This document shows positions 1 through 33,879 of a DNA stretch of 64,000 bases, piece after piece. This DNA comes from Nocardia jiangxiensis NBRC 101359 (GTDB lineage Bacteria > Actinomycetota > Actinomycetes > Mycobacteriales > Mycobacteriaceae), in NCBI RefSeq assembly GCF_000308615.1, contig NZ_BAGB01000013.1, forward strand, positions 124,001 through 188,000, given 5' to 3'. Numbering within the stretch: the stretch's first letter is position 1; every line of letters starts with the position of its first letter. Both the position numbers and the translations under genes were made by a program. The notes under the pieces are model-generated. The model searched no databases and was not told the origin of the DNA. It worked only from the letters and a program-made list of their open reading frames with translations.

Positions 1-25467
<25,467 letters not shown>

Positions 25468-25475
25468 CCCGACCG

Positions 25476-25513
25476 CCGGTGGAGAGTGCCGCATCTCCGG
25501 CACTCTCCACCGG
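25476..25513 (+). terminator. Perfect hairpin after the NRPS gene
   Basis: A 16-bp perfect inverted repeat (CCGGTGGAGAGTGCCG at 25476-25491, its complement at 25498-25513) with a 6-base loop starts 8 bases after the NRPS stop codon. There is no T-run, which is usual for actinobacterial terminators. It marks the end of the NRPS transcript. Confidence 0.8.
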
Positions 25514-25795
25514 AACGGGCTGTTGCGGACGTTGGCCGGGGTGTCGCCGCAAATCGCCGCGAGATGGGCATTAACCAGCGATTGCCACAGTATCTGTTGT
25601 GCGGCATCCGGTTTCGGCGTGATTCATGATCGACGGGTACTCGGGTGGGTGTCCGGCGTCACACAGTGATACGGGTAGTGGAGTACTGCCGACATCCGCA
25701 CGGGATCGCGGGATCGTATAACCGGACGGATCGTCCGTCGGACCGCGGCGGTGCATACGCGCCTGTGCTGCGATCAGCGAGGTAGGAAACAGACG
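25514..25795. other. Intergenic stretch between NRPS and haloperoxidase-like fragment
   Basis: No convincing gene is seen. The only structure noted is a 15-base palindrome, GACGGATCGTCCGTC, at 25725-25739, about 57 bases before the next start codon. It could be a regulator site, but nothing identifies the regulator. Confidence 0.4.
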
Positions 25796-26194
25796 GTGGA
25801 TCAGATCCTGTATTGGAACCTTCAGGTGCTCGGGTCGGACAAACCGGGGCGCACCGATGCCGGATATCTGGCGCGTGCGCTCGCGATGACCCATCTGGCC
25901 ATGTACGAGGCGTATCGCAGTATCGCCTCGGCCCCGTATCGCAGCTATCTGGCCGATCCGCCGATTCCGGAACCGGGATCAGCGGCCGAAACGGCCATGG
26001 CAGTCGCCGCGCACACGGTGCTGACCGCGTTGTATCCGCAGTGGACCGCGCGGCTGGACACCGCCCTGCAACGGACCGGACTGAGCGGTCCGGGCCGCAC
26101 CGGCGGGACCGCGCACGGCCTGGCCGTCGCCCACGCGGTGCTGGCCGTGGACGACGGGACCGGGCCGGTGCTCTACGCGCAACACGGCGCCTAG
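25796..26194 (+). CDS. N-terminal fragment of a vanadium-haloperoxidase/PAP2-like protein
   Basis: The protein is 132 aa from a GTG start preceded by GAGGTAGGAAA; an ATG at 25751 is possible but adds unrelated residues. The sequence VDQILYWN, then ARALAMTHLAMYEAYRSI and VAAHTVLTALYP matches the helical N-terminal region of vanadium-dependent haloperoxidase-related proteins. Those proteins run to 400 aa or more and carry the PAP2 catalytic motifs in their C-terminal half, which is absent here. The stop at 26194 lies one base from the end of the convergent YbjQ gene. It is either a decayed gene or a short all-helical homologue. No catalytic function should be assigned. Confidence 0.6.
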   Translation: MDQILYWNLQVLGSDKPGRTDAGYLARALAMTHLAMYEAYRSIASAPYRSYLADPPIPEPGSAAETAMAVAAHTVLTALYPQWTARLDTALQRTGLSGPGRTGGTAHGLAVAHAVLAVDDGTGPVLYAQHGA

Positions 26195-26195
26195 A

Positions 26196-26555
26196 TCAGG
26201 CAGGGCTCACGACGCAGGCTGTGCCGTATGCGCAGATCTCCGTGCCGAGTTCACCGGCCGAGGTCTCGAAGCGCATCGCGAGAACCGCGTTCCCGCCCCG
26301 GGATGCGGTCTCCTCGGTCAACCGGCCCATGGCCTCGAGCCGGCTGTCCACCAGCATCTTGGTCTGGCCCTTGAGTTCGCCGCCCTTGAGCGATTTGACC
26401 GCCGAGCCGAGCGAACTGCCCACGTTGCGGGCGCGCACGGTGAGACCGAAGACCTCGCCGAGTACCCGTTCCACGCGAAAGCCGGGCAGATCGTTCATGG
26501 TGCTGACCAGCACGCCGGCATTGGGCTGTTGACCACCGCTGTATTCGTTGCTCAT
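26196..26555 (-). CDS. YbjQ/UPF0145 family protein
   Basis: The protein is 119 aa from ATG 26555; a GTG six bases upstream is less likely. It shows the family pattern: a VLVSTMNDLPGF-type start, then VFGLTVRARNVGSSLGSAVKSLKGGEL, a long helix, and GGNAVLAMRFETS near the end. YbjQ proteins form small pentameric rings, and their function is not established despite a frequent heavy-metal-binding label. The length is normal for the family. It converges tail-to-tail with the haloperoxidase-like fragment. Nothing nearby suggests a pathway. Confidence 0.85.
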   Translation of the reverse strand: MSNEYSGGQQPNAGVLVSTMNDLPGFRVERVLGEVFGLTVRARNVGSSLGSAVKSLKGGELKGQTKMLVDSRLEAMGRLTEETASRGGNAVLAMRFETSAGELGTEICAYGTACVVSPA

Positions 26556-26820
26556 GGCCACAGGCTCTCACGCCGATTCGCCCGAAACATCGGACAAAGC
26601 TGCGATTTCACCCGAAAGGATGACGCCCCGTCGGCGATGGGTAGCACTGCCGATCATCTCCTGGTCTGATGTCCGATCAGTCGTCGGGCATACCGTCCCG
26701 ATCGATGGTCCGCGCCGGTCGTCGGTGCACTTCCGCCCATCGGATCAGGGGCAGCCAATTTTTGGCAAACGGGCCGTAGACTGAGTCTCCACGGTTGTCG
26801 GGTGACGGCGGGAGCGGCGC

Positions 26821-28596
26821 ATGACGGACACCGAGGTCGAATCTGAACCGCTGCGGGGCAAGGCGCGCTGGATCGCGCTGGGGGCGCTCGCGTTGGCGGC
26901 GGGCACGCTGGTGTTCGATGCCACCATCGTCAGCGTGTCGTTGCCCGCGATCATCGCCGGCACCGGACTCGGGTTCCCCGCCGCGCAGTGGGTGCTGAGC
27001 GCCTATTCGGTGGTGTTCACGGCACTGTTGATCACCGCCGGACGGATGGGCGATCGGGTGGGGATGCGCACACTCATGGCTATCGGTGTGGTGCTGGTTG
27101 TCGCGGGCAGTCTGCTCGCCGCGGCCGCACATCATCCGGACCTGCTGATCTGGGGGCGGATCGTGCAGGGCGCCGGAGCGGCCTGCGTCCCGGCGGGAGT
27201 GTTCAGCGCCATCGACGCGGTGTTCCGCGGGCGGGACCGGACCCTCGCGCATACCGCCGGTGGTGTGGCGCTCGGCGTCGTCGCGGTACTCGGGGCGCTG
27301 CTGGGCGGATGGCTGACCACCGAGTTCACCTGGCCGTGGATCTTCCTGGTGAACGTGCCGATCGGCGCGGTGCTGCTGGCGGGCATCCTCGCCGTGGTTC
27401 CCGAGATCCACACCCAGGATCGCGGCCTGGACGTGGACGGATTCCTGCTCGGCGCAGCCGGTTTCGCGGTGGTCGTCTTCGCGCTGATCGAGGGGGCCGC
27501 CTACGGCTGGGGGCGGCCGTTGCGGACCTTCGGGGTGCTCGGACTGCACTGGTCGGTGCGCGCGGCGGCCTCGCCCGGCCCGGTGCTGCTGGTGCTCGGA
27601 CTCATGCTGCTGGCGCTGTTCGTGCTCTGGGAACATCATCGGGCGCAGGTGAATCGACCTGCGCTGCTGGATCTTTCGCTGTTCTCCGGGCCCGCGTTCC
27701 GGTGGGGGGTGGCGGCGTCGTTCGCGAGCGCGCTGGGCGTGTTCGGACTGCTGTTCGTGCTGCCGCTGTATCTGGTCGACGCGCTGGGCCTGTCCACGCT
27801 GCGCAGCGGTCTGGTCGTCGCGGTGGCCGCGCTGGGGACGTTGCTCGGCGCGCTCGTCGCCCGCGGCCCGGTGGCCGAACTGGGGCGGGTGCGGATCGCG
27901 CGGTTGGGCCTGGCCATCCAGACCGTCGCCATCGCGCTGGCCGCGCTGTTCATCACCGCGGACATCTCGCCCTGGTGGGTCGCGGTTCTGCTGGTCTGTT
28001 ACGGCGTCGGCCTCGGCATGACCTGCGCACATCTCACCGCCATCACCCTCGACGGGACCCCGCCCGAGCGGAGTTACCGACGCGCCCGCGCCGCCCAGGC
28101 CACACTGGGCGGTTTCGGTGCGGCGCTGGGCGTGGCGATCCTCGGCGGCGCGCTGTCCCTCTCGCTCGGACACGCGCTGACCGACCGGCTGTCCGAGGTC
28201 GACGGCCTGCCGCAGCGCACGATCCGCGAGGTCACCATCGTCACCCACGATTCGGCCGGTGGCGCGATCTCCGCCCTGCGCGCCCACCACGCCGACGCCG
28301 CTGTCGTCGAGGCCCTCGCCCGCGGCTTCACCGACGCCACCCGGGCCGCCCTCGTGGTCGCCAGCGTGATCCTGCTCCTCGGCTTCTTCGCCACCGCCCG
28401 CATCCCGGTCGGTGCTGGAACGACGAGACGCACCTCGCCCGCCGCGCGAGTCCCGGACGACGCCGATCGGACCACGGACAGCGCGTCGGAGGCCGAAGCG
28501 GAATCGAGTGCGAACGGTGCCGCTGACGGCGGTGCGAAATCTGCCGGTGCCGAGGCCGACGAGAGCCGGGACGATACGTCCAGCGGTACGGGGTGA
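26821..28596 (+). CDS. MFS transporter, DHA2 (14-TM) drug/proton antiporter type
   Basis: This 591-aa membrane protein starts at ATG 26821, behind GGGAGCGG. The N-terminal half shows the DHA2 pattern: LVFDATIVSVSLPAI in TM1, WVLSAYSVVFTALLITAGRMGDRVG (TM2 and the loop 2-3 motif), then QGAGAACVPAG and a glycine-rich motif-C helix ending in PWIFLVNVPIG. About 14 hydrophobic segments are visible. The last 55 residues are a hydrophilic, Asp/Glu/Ala/Ser-rich tail, probably cytoplasmic. It is a proton-driven efflux pump of unknown substrate. The MerR-family gene directly downstream points towards it and could be its regulator. Confidence 0.88.
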   Translation: MTDTEVESEPLRGKARWIALGALALAAGTLVFDATIVSVSLPAIIAGTGLGFPAAQWVLSAYSVVFTALLITAGRMGDRVGMRTLMAIGVVLVVAGSLLAAAAHHPDLLIWGRIVQGAGAACVPAGVFSAIDAVFRGRDRTLAHTAGGVALGVVAVLGALLGGWLTTEFTWPWIFLVNVPIGAVLLAGILAVVPEIHTQDRGLDVDGFLLGAAGFAVVVFALIEGAAYGWGRPLRTFGVLGLHWSVRAAASPGPVLLVLGLMLLALFVLWEHHRAQVNRPALLDLSLFSGPAFRWGVAASFASALGVFGLLFVLPLYLVDALGLSTLRSGLVVAVAALGTLLGALVARGPVAELGRVRIARLGLAIQTVAIALAALFITADISPWWVAVLLVCYGVGLGMTCAHLTAITLDGTPPERSYRRARAAQATLGGFGAALGVAILGGALSLSLGHALTDRLSEVDGLPQRTIREVTIVTHDSAGGAISALRAHHADAAVVEALARGFTDATRAALVVASVILLLGFFATARIPVGAGTTRRTSPAARVPDDADRTTDSASEAEAESSANGAADGGAKSAGAEADESRDDTSSGTG

Positions 28597-28621
28597 GCGC
28601 GGGATACGACCGGTTCGCGCC

Positions 28622-28984
28622 CTAAGGACGCAACGGAACTCCCGCATCGGTGAGCATCCGGGCGATCAGATCGCGGGAGTGGGTCAGTTCCGCGGCCAGT
28701 GCGTCCATCCGGCCCATTTCCGTGCGCAGGACCTCGACGAGTTCGGGACACCGCTCCAGGCGCGGTGTGGCGTTGCGGACGCAGGGCAGCGCCTGGCGGA
28801 TGGTCTCGGTGGGCAGTCCGGCCGTCAGCAGGGCGCGGATCCGGCGTACGGTGTCGACGGCCGACTCCTCGTATTCGCGGTAGCCGTTGCCGCCGCGCAG
28901 CACCGTCAGCAGGCCCTGCTCCTCGTAGTACCGCAGGGATCGGCGGCTCACGCCGGTGCGCGCGGCCAGCTCCCCGATCAGCAT
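28622..28984 (-). CDS. MerR-family transcriptional regulator
   Basis: This 120-aa protein begins MLIGELAARTGVSRRSLRYYEEQGLL, the winged-helix HTH of MerR proteins with its RYYE motif, followed by GNGYREYEESAVDTVRRI and a helical C-terminal dimerisation region. ATG 28984 is chosen because GAGGAG ends five bases before it; a GTG six bases upstream overlaps that site. No cysteine cluster for metal binding is present, so a metal sensor is unlikely. It converges with the MFS gene, with 25 bases between stops. Its target may be that exporter or itself. Confidence 0.88.
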   Translation of the reverse strand: MLIGELAARTGVSRRSLRYYEEQGLLTVLRGGNGYREYEESAVDTVRRIRALLTAGLPTETIRQALPCVRNATPRLERCPELVEVLRTEMGRMDALAAELTHSRDLIARMLTDAGVPLRP

Positions 28985-29086
28985 GTTCACTCCTCGTGCC
29001 GGTCGCGGTCTCGACCTTGACAGTGGCGTCGAACTTCACCGTACCCGCATGACGAGTGATGCGCTGTGCCGCAACGATATCCGGCC

Positions 29087-29485
29087 TCACCAGTCGATGA
29101 GATCGAGCTCGTGTAGGTGGCGGAAGACCAGCATCGAGCCGGGGGCCACGTGTGACATGGCGGCGTATTCGCCGACGGTGAAATAGCGCAGTTCGGCGAT
29201 CTCGCTGGTGGGGCGGGGATCGCCGCCGAGATCGGCGGTGAAGCAGGTCATGTGCAGCGCGGTGCCGGGGGTGTGGCCGTACGCCTCGCATTCGAAGACG
29301 CCGAGTTCGGCATACTCGGTGACCTCGACGCCGAGTTCCTCGCGGACCTCGCGGTGCAGGGCCTGGACCGGGGTCTCGCCGGGATCGATCTTGCCGCCCG
29401 CCATGTAGAACACGTCCTTGCCCGCCGAACGTGCCTGCAGCAGACGGCGATCGCGGACGTATGCCAGCGCTGCGGTGCGAATCAT
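29087..29485 (-). CDS. NUDIX hydrolase
   Basis: This 132-aa hydrolase acts on nucleoside-diphosphate-linked substrates. The Nudix box is complete: G-KIDPG-E, seven residues, then REVREELGV, which fits GX5EX7REUXEEXGU. The N-terminal strand (MIRTAALAYV) and the short length fit a housecleaning or small-molecule Nudix enzyme. ATG 29485 is preferred over an in-frame GTG nine bases upstream because AAGGTGG lies five bases in front of it. It follows the membrane-protein gene on the same strand with about 25 bases between them. The substrate is unknown. Confidence 0.9.
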   Translation of the reverse strand: MIRTAALAYVRDRRLLQARSAGKDVFYMAGGKIDPGETPVQALHREVREELGVEVTEYAELGVFECEAYGHTPGTALHMTCFTADLGGDPRPTSEIAELRYFTVGEYAAMSHVAPGSMLVFRHLHELDLIDW

Positions 29486-29510
29486 GGTGGCCACCTTCGT
29501 ATTCGGTTCG

Positions 29511-30038
29511 TCAGCGGGCGGTTGGCGGCGCCAGCTTCCAGTGTTCGTGCAGGGCGTTCGCGATCTCCGGCAGCACCGTCACCGGGACCCGCTTGTGCCG
29601 CAACATCTTCCGGATCTGCGCGACCTGTTCGCGCTTGCGGTGCTCGTAGGCGTTGGACACCGGGCGCACTACCGGCGGGATGGACAGCAGCACCAGCTCG
29701 CCATGCTGCTCGTCGCCGCCGGACAGGTCCAGCGCCAACGCCCAGCGCGCCCGTTCGTCCAGGGTGAACCGTCCGGCCACCACCCGATCCCAGGCGATAT
29801 CGCTCTCGTGCAGCGGGGTGCGCCGGGAGATCGCCCGATCGGTCAGCACCACCACATCGCGCCCGAACAGCGCGACCAGCACCGCGATGCCGACGGCGAT
29901 GCCCGCGAACAGTCCGGTGAACACCCGGTTCAGCCCGAACGCGGCCACGGTCGCCCCGCAGATCAGCGCTGTCGCCAGCACACCCAGCGTGCCGTAGATC
30001 AGCGCCCGCTGTCCGGGTACCACGCCCGCACGTACCAT
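29511..30038 (-). CDS. Conserved membrane protein with two N-terminal TM helices
   Basis: This 175-aa protein is not recognised by name. Two hydrophobic helices are adjacent near residues 14-35 and 39-60 (LIYGTLGVLATALICGATVA; LFAGIAVGIAVLVALFG). They are followed by a soluble part of about 110 residues with alternating strands (VVVLTDRAISRRTPLHESDI, RVVAGRFTLDERARWALALD), resembling the PH-like cytoplasmic domains of actinobacterial membrane proteins. It lies between the encapsulin and NUDIX genes on the same strand, about 100 bases after encapsulin. Membership of the encapsulin operon is possible but not shown. Confidence 0.7.
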   Translation of the reverse strand: MVRAGVVPGQRALIYGTLGVLATALICGATVAAFGLNRVFTGLFAGIAVGIAVLVALFGRDVVVLTDRAISRRTPLHESDIAWDRVVAGRFTLDERARWALALDLSGGDEQHGELVLLSIPPVVRPVSNAYEHRKREQVAQIRKMLRHKRVPVTVLPEIANALHEHWKLAPPTAR

Positions 30039-30138
30039 CGCCCTCGGTCCTTCCTGCCTCCGACAGCACCGTACCGGGCGTCGTGCGGTCGAGGAACCGA
30101 GGTGGGGGAGGGCGCAGGGGCGCGGCGCGACCGTTCGG

Positions 30139-30939
30139 TCAGGGCCGCAGCGCGACCGCGGCCTCGGCGGTGTACACCAGGAAGGTCAGGCTCTCCTGGA
30201 AGTACAGCTGCACCGAATCCGCGTCGTGCGACAGATAGCCGATCGAAAGATCCTGTCCCAGTTGCAGATCGAAGTCCCCGCCGCGAGTGGTCAGCACGAA
30301 CGCGCCGTCGATGGCCGGCGCCCAGATGATGTCGCCGTCCGGGATCAGACGTTCGATATGGGTGCGGATCGGATAGCCGTGATCGGAGGTCTCGCTGACC
30401 GCGGTGTACAGATCGGCGTTCAGCAGCACCGAATACGGCCCGTCCACACCGGCCAGCCGCAGCTCGGTGAGGGCCTGCGCGATCGCTTCGGGCGCCTGAC
30501 GCGCGTCGGCGGGCGGGGCGATCGGCTCGTTGGACGAGGCCGCCCGGATCCCGGTGATGCCCGCGGCCGGATACCCCTCGAAGATGGCACGATCCTCGGC
30601 GAAGGCGATCTTGCGCGCGGCGTCCTTGACCGCGTCCAGATCGGTGTCGCGCCCGCCGCGCTCGACGTTGTCGAGCTCCTCGCGCGAGAGTGCGAACGGA
30701 ACGCGCAGCTCCACCACCGGCGCGACCTGCCGCTGCCGCGCGACGATGCCCTCGTCGGGCGCATCGATGACGGTGGTGCGGCCCAGTCCGACGGCGGAGA
30801 ACTCGGTGCCGTGCGGGCCGGACACGTCGACCACGCGACGTCCGGCGACATGCCGCTTGAACGTGCGCTTGGCCTCTTCCTCGATCGCCGACCACGCCTC
30901 GGACGTGATCGGTGCGAGCTCGCGGTGCAGGTTGTTCAT
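30139..30939 (-). CDS. Encapsulin nanocompartment shell protein (family 1, CFP29/linocin type)
   Basis: This 266-aa HK97-fold shell protein self-assembles into a protein nanocage. It matches the family from end to end: MNNLHRELAPITSEAW at the N-terminus, HVAGRRVVDVSGPHG, ELRVPFALSREELDN, the E-loop region, EDRAIFEGYPAAGI, YSVLLNADLYTAVSE, and a C-terminal LYFQESLTFLVYTAEAAVALRP-type end. AAAGGACT lies just before ATG 30939. The gene is 61 bases downstream of the DyP peroxidase gene, whose product ends in an encapsulin-targeting peptide, so shell and cargo form a two-gene unit. By analogy with mycobacteria, the role is oxidative-stress defence. Confidence 0.96.
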   Translation of the reverse strand: MNNLHRELAPITSEAWSAIEEEAKRTFKRHVAGRRVVDVSGPHGTEFSAVGLGRTTVIDAPDEGIVARQRQVAPVVELRVPFALSREELDNVERGGRDTDLDAVKDAARKIAFAEDRAIFEGYPAAGITGIRAASSNEPIAPPADARQAPEAIAQALTELRLAGVDGPYSVLLNADLYTAVSETSDHGYPIRTHIERLIPDGDIIWAPAIDGAFVLTTRGGDFDLQLGQDLSIGYLSHDADSVQLYFQESLTFLVYTAEAAVALRP

Positions 30940-31000
30940 CGCTGGAGTCCTTTCGACGTGGCCGAATCGGTGGGCCGGACCGCTCGCGTACTCGACCCGA

Positions 31001-32020
31001 TCATGCCGGGCCCTTCCTCAATGTGCCGATGCCGAGAGAGCTGTCCCCGGAGCTCGCGACCACGGGCGTGTCCACGGATTCGGCTGTCGCGGACGGGGGA
31101 TCGGGCAGATCGTCCAGGAATCCCGCGGGCGGGGTGAAGAACAGCGTGCCGGTGACCGCGGTGGAGAAATCCAGGATGCGGTCGTAGGCGGCCTCGTCGC
31201 TGCCCAGGAACATCCGCTCGAGCATGCGCTCGGTGACGCTCGGCGTCGCGGCGTAGGCAATGTAGTACGTGCCGAATTCGCCCTCGCGCACACTGCCGAA
31301 GGGCATGTTCGCCCGCAGAATCTGACGTTGCGTACCGTCCGGGTCGTACAGCGTGTTGACCGCGACGTGCGAATTCGCGGGCTTGTCCGCATCGGACATC
31401 TCGTAATCGCCCAGCTTGGTCCGGCCGATCACCAGCTCCTGCTCGGACACCGGCAGCGCGTTCCAGGTTTCCAGATCGTGCAGATACTTCTGCACGATGA
31501 CGTAACTGCCGCCCGCGAACGCCGGATCCTCCGCGCCGATCAACGCCGTCGAGGCCGCGAGAGCCCCCTCCGGATTCTCGGTGCCGTCCACGAAGCCGAG
31601 CAGATCGCGCTGTTCGAAATAGCGGAAGCCCACCGTCTCGTCCACGATCGTGACCGCGCCGCGCAGCCGGTCGCCGATCACCATCGCCAATTCGAAACAG
31701 GCGTCCGCGGATTCGGCCTTGATGTGGAACAGCAGATCTCCGGGAGTGGCCGGAGCCGTATGTCTCGGGCCCTGGTAGGCGGGGAACTCGTGCAGTTCGG
31801 CCGGGCGCGGACCGGCGAACAACCTGTCCCAGGCGGCGGAACCGATGCTGACGATGCAGGCCAGATTCCCGCCGGGTAGCCGGAAGCCCACCGAACGACG
31901 GAGCCCCGGCAGGTCCGCGAGCAGATCGCGGACCGTGCTCTCACCGCCTTCGCCGATGGTGGCGACCAGGAACAGGGCGGCCGGGCTGAGCGGATCGAGG
32001 ATCGGCTGCGACTCACTCAT
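31001..32020 (-). CDS. DyP-type haem peroxidase, encapsulin cargo
   Basis: This 339-aa dye-decolourising peroxidase uses H2O2 and a haem to oxidise bulky substrates. The family motif GXXDG is present as GFVDGTENP, along with the distal and proximal regions (NSHVAVNTL, RQILRANMPFG). After the catalytic domain comes a flexible Pro/Ser/Thr-rich linker, then DSSLGIGTLRKG close to the C-terminus, a textbook encapsulin cargo-loading peptide. ATG 32020 (MSESQPIL) is the natural start; the upstream extension is unrelated. It precedes the shell gene on the same strand. Confidence 0.96.
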   Translation of the reverse strand: MSESQPILDPLSPAALFLVATIGEGGESTVRDLLADLPGLRRSVGFRLPGGNLACIVSIGSAAWDRLFAGPRPAELHEFPAYQGPRHTAPATPGDLLFHIKAESADACFELAMVIGDRLRGAVTIVDETVGFRYFEQRDLLGFVDGTENPEGALAASTALIGAEDPAFAGGSYVIVQKYLHDLETWNALPVSEQELVIGRTKLGDYEMSDADKPANSHVAVNTLYDPDGTQRQILRANMPFGSVREGEFGTYYIAYAATPSVTERMLERMFLGSDEAAYDRILDFSTAVTGTLFFTPPAGFLDDLPDPPSATAESVDTPVVASSGDSSLGIGTLRKGPA

Positions 32021-32075
32021 GATCGACAGCGTACGGGGGCGCACCACATATGCGCCGAATGGGTCCGCGCGCTCG

Positions 32076-32402
32076 CTATTTCGCGACTGTGAGCAGGAAG
32101 GCGACGTCTTCGACGGCGGACACGCTGTGCCGGGCCGACGGCACGATCAGCAGATCACCCGGCGAGCCCTTCCACTCGTTGGCTCCGCTGAACAGCGTGA
32201 GTGTGCCGGAGAGCACCTGCAGGGTGGCCTCGCCGGGATTCTCGTGCTCGGCCAGGCTCTGTCCCGCCGTCAGCGCGATGACGGTCTGCCGCAGCGAGTG
32301 CGTGTGGCCGCCGCAGAGCGTCTGGGAACTGCGCCCACTGGTATTGGCCGCGGCCAGCTTGAGCTGCTGGCGGGCCACTGCGGTCAGCGATTTCTTGTCC
32401 AT
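32076..32402 (-). CDS. Small cupin-domain protein
   Basis: This 108-aa single-domain cupin has an AEHENPGEATLQVLSGTLTL motif 1 and a PGDLLIVPSARHSVSAVED motif 2, so a small beta barrel with His/Glu metal ligands is expected. AAAGG stands before ATG 32402. It ends 55 bases upstream of the DyP start on the same strand and could be co-transcribed with the encapsulin system. Small cupins of this kind have very diverse roles, and no substrate can be assigned. Confidence 0.85.
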   Translation of the reverse strand: MDKKSLTAVARQQLKLAAANTSGRSSQTLCGGHTHSLRQTVIALTAGQSLAEHENPGEATLQVLSGTLTLFSGANEWKGSPGDLLIVPSARHSVSAVEDVAFLLTVAK

Positions 32403-32523
32403 GAACAGCCTTTCACGCCTGTGCCGTGCGAGTTGTCACGGGCTGAATAGTCGTGAGTATGCCGCAGGTGCCGGGCGATAACGTGCTGTTTCACATTGCA
32501 ATTCGATGTTCGGCCGTGATCGG

Positions 32524-33015
32524 CTACGCCGCGCGCCTGGTGTAGTGCCGGATGCGGTAGCGCAGACCGGTCCTGGACTGTTCCCACGGCCCGTCCGCCG
32601 CGATCCATTCCGGGCCGATGGCGGGGGCGTAGGCATCGCCGTCGATCTCGGCGTCCACCTCGGTGACCATCAGCTCGGTCGCGTATTGCATTGCGGCATG
32701 GTAGATTTCGCCGCCACCCATCACCCACAGCGGATCCGGTCCGGAGGTGCGCAGCGCCTGCTCCAGCGAGTCGGTGTGCTCGGCGCCGGCGGCGGACCAG
32801 TCCGGCTGCCGGGTGAGGACGATATTGCGGCGTCCGGGCAGCGGGCGGAAACGCTCCGGCAGCGAATCCCAGGTGCGACGTCCCATCACCACCGGATGAC
32901 CGCCGGTGACCTTCCGGAAATGGGCCATATCCTCGGGAATGTGCCAGGGGATCGCATTGTCCCGGCCGATCACGCCGTTGTTCGCCTGCGCCCAGATCAA
33001 GCCGATGTGCGTCAT
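32524..33015 (-). CDS. folA: Dihydrofolate reductase
   Basis: This 163-aa enzyme reduces dihydrofolate to tetrahydrofolate with NADPH. Characteristic segments in order: [21 protein letters not shown] at the N-terminus, [11 protein letters not shown] (with the substrate-binding acid), [21 protein letters not shown], and [13 protein letters not shown] for NADPH binding. The ATG at 33015 overlaps the thyA stop in an ATGA sequence, so the two genes are translationally coupled. That makes sense, because thymidylate synthase produces the dihydrofolate that this enzyme recycles. Confidence 0.96.
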   Translation of the reverse strand: MTHIGLIWAQANNGVIGRDNAIPWHIPEDMAHFRKVTGGHPVVMGRRTWDSLPERFRPLPGRRNIVLTRQPDWSAAGAEHTDSLEQALRTSGPDPLWVMGGGEIYHAAMQYATELMVTEVDAEIDGDAYAPAIGPEWIAADGPWEQSRTGLRYRIRHYTRRAA

Positions 33016-33857
33016 ACCGCGACCGGGGCCTTGATCGCCGGATGATGTCGGTATCCGACCAGTTCCACATCGGAGTACTCGTAGTCGAACAGCGACGGCG
33101 CCGGGCGCAGATGCAGTTGCGGGAACGGATAGGGCTCCCGGCCGAGCTGTTCGCGCACCTGCTCGACGTGGTTGTCGTAGATGTGGCAGTCTCCGCCGGT
33201 CCAGATGAACTCGCCGGGGGTCAGTTCGGTCTGCTGGGCGACCATCAGGGTGAGCAGCGCATAGCTGGCGATGTTGAACGGCACGCCCAGGAACAGATCC
33301 GCGCTGCGCTGATACAGCTGGCAGGAGAGTTTGCCGTCGGCGACGTAGAACTGGAACAGCGCATGGCAGGGAGCCAGCGCCATTTGGTCCAGATCGGCGA
33401 CGTTCCAGGCCGAGACGATCATCCGCCGCGAGTCCGGATTGGTCCGCAGGGTGTGCAGGACCTGCGAGATCTGATCGATCTGCGAGCCGTCGGGGGTGGG
33501 CCAGGATCGCCATTGCACCCCGTAGACCGGGCCCAGTTCGCCCTTCGTATCGGCCCATTCGTCCCAGATGCTCACCCCGTGCTCGTGCAGCCAGCCCACG
33601 TTCGAATCGCCGCGCAGGAACCACAGCAGCTCGTACACGATCGACTTCAGATGCACTTTCTTGGTGGTGACCAGCGGGAAGGTCGTCGACAGGTCGTACC
33701 GCAACTGATGGCCGAACACACTGCGGGTGCCGGTGCCGGTGCGATCGGCCTTCCGCGTCCCCGAGGTGAGCACCAACCGCAGCAGATCCTCGTACTGGGT
33801 ATCGGGTGCGACGGCGGATGTCGTATCCGGCACCGTGACGAGCCGCGAGTCCTCCAT
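33012..33857 (-). CDS. thyA: Thymidylate synthase
   Basis: This 281-aa enzyme makes dTMP from dUMP using methylene-tetrahydrofolate. Conserved blocks: YEDLLRLVL and [10 protein letters not shown] near the N-terminus, [35 protein letters not shown], the active-site cysteine in [11 protein letters not shown], and [24 protein letters not shown]. The start at ATG 33857 gives about 15 residues more than the shortest family members; an internal start would also be possible. It is the first gene of the thyA-folA pair and overlaps folA by four bases. Confidence 0.96.
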   Translation of the reverse strand: MEDSRLVTVPDTTSAVAPDTQYEDLLRLVLTSGTRKADRTGTGTRSVFGHQLRYDLSTTFPLVTTKKVHLKSIVYELLWFLRGDSNVGWLHEHGVSIWDEWADTKGELGPVYGVQWRSWPTPDGSQIDQISQVLHTLRTNPDSRRMIVSAWNVADLDQMALAPCHALFQFYVADGKLSCQLYQRSADLFLGVPFNIASYALLTLMVAQQTELTPGEFIWTGGDCHIYDNHVEQVREQLGREPYPFPQLHLRPAPSLFDYEYSDVELVGYRHHPAIKAPVAV

Positions 33858-33879
33858 AACTGGAAGCTTACGCACCTTA

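Noticed and set aside
26677..28647. 656-codon minus-strand frame across the MFS transporter
   Set aside because: It lies wholly opposite a clear transporter gene, and its product is low-complexity and resembles nothing known.
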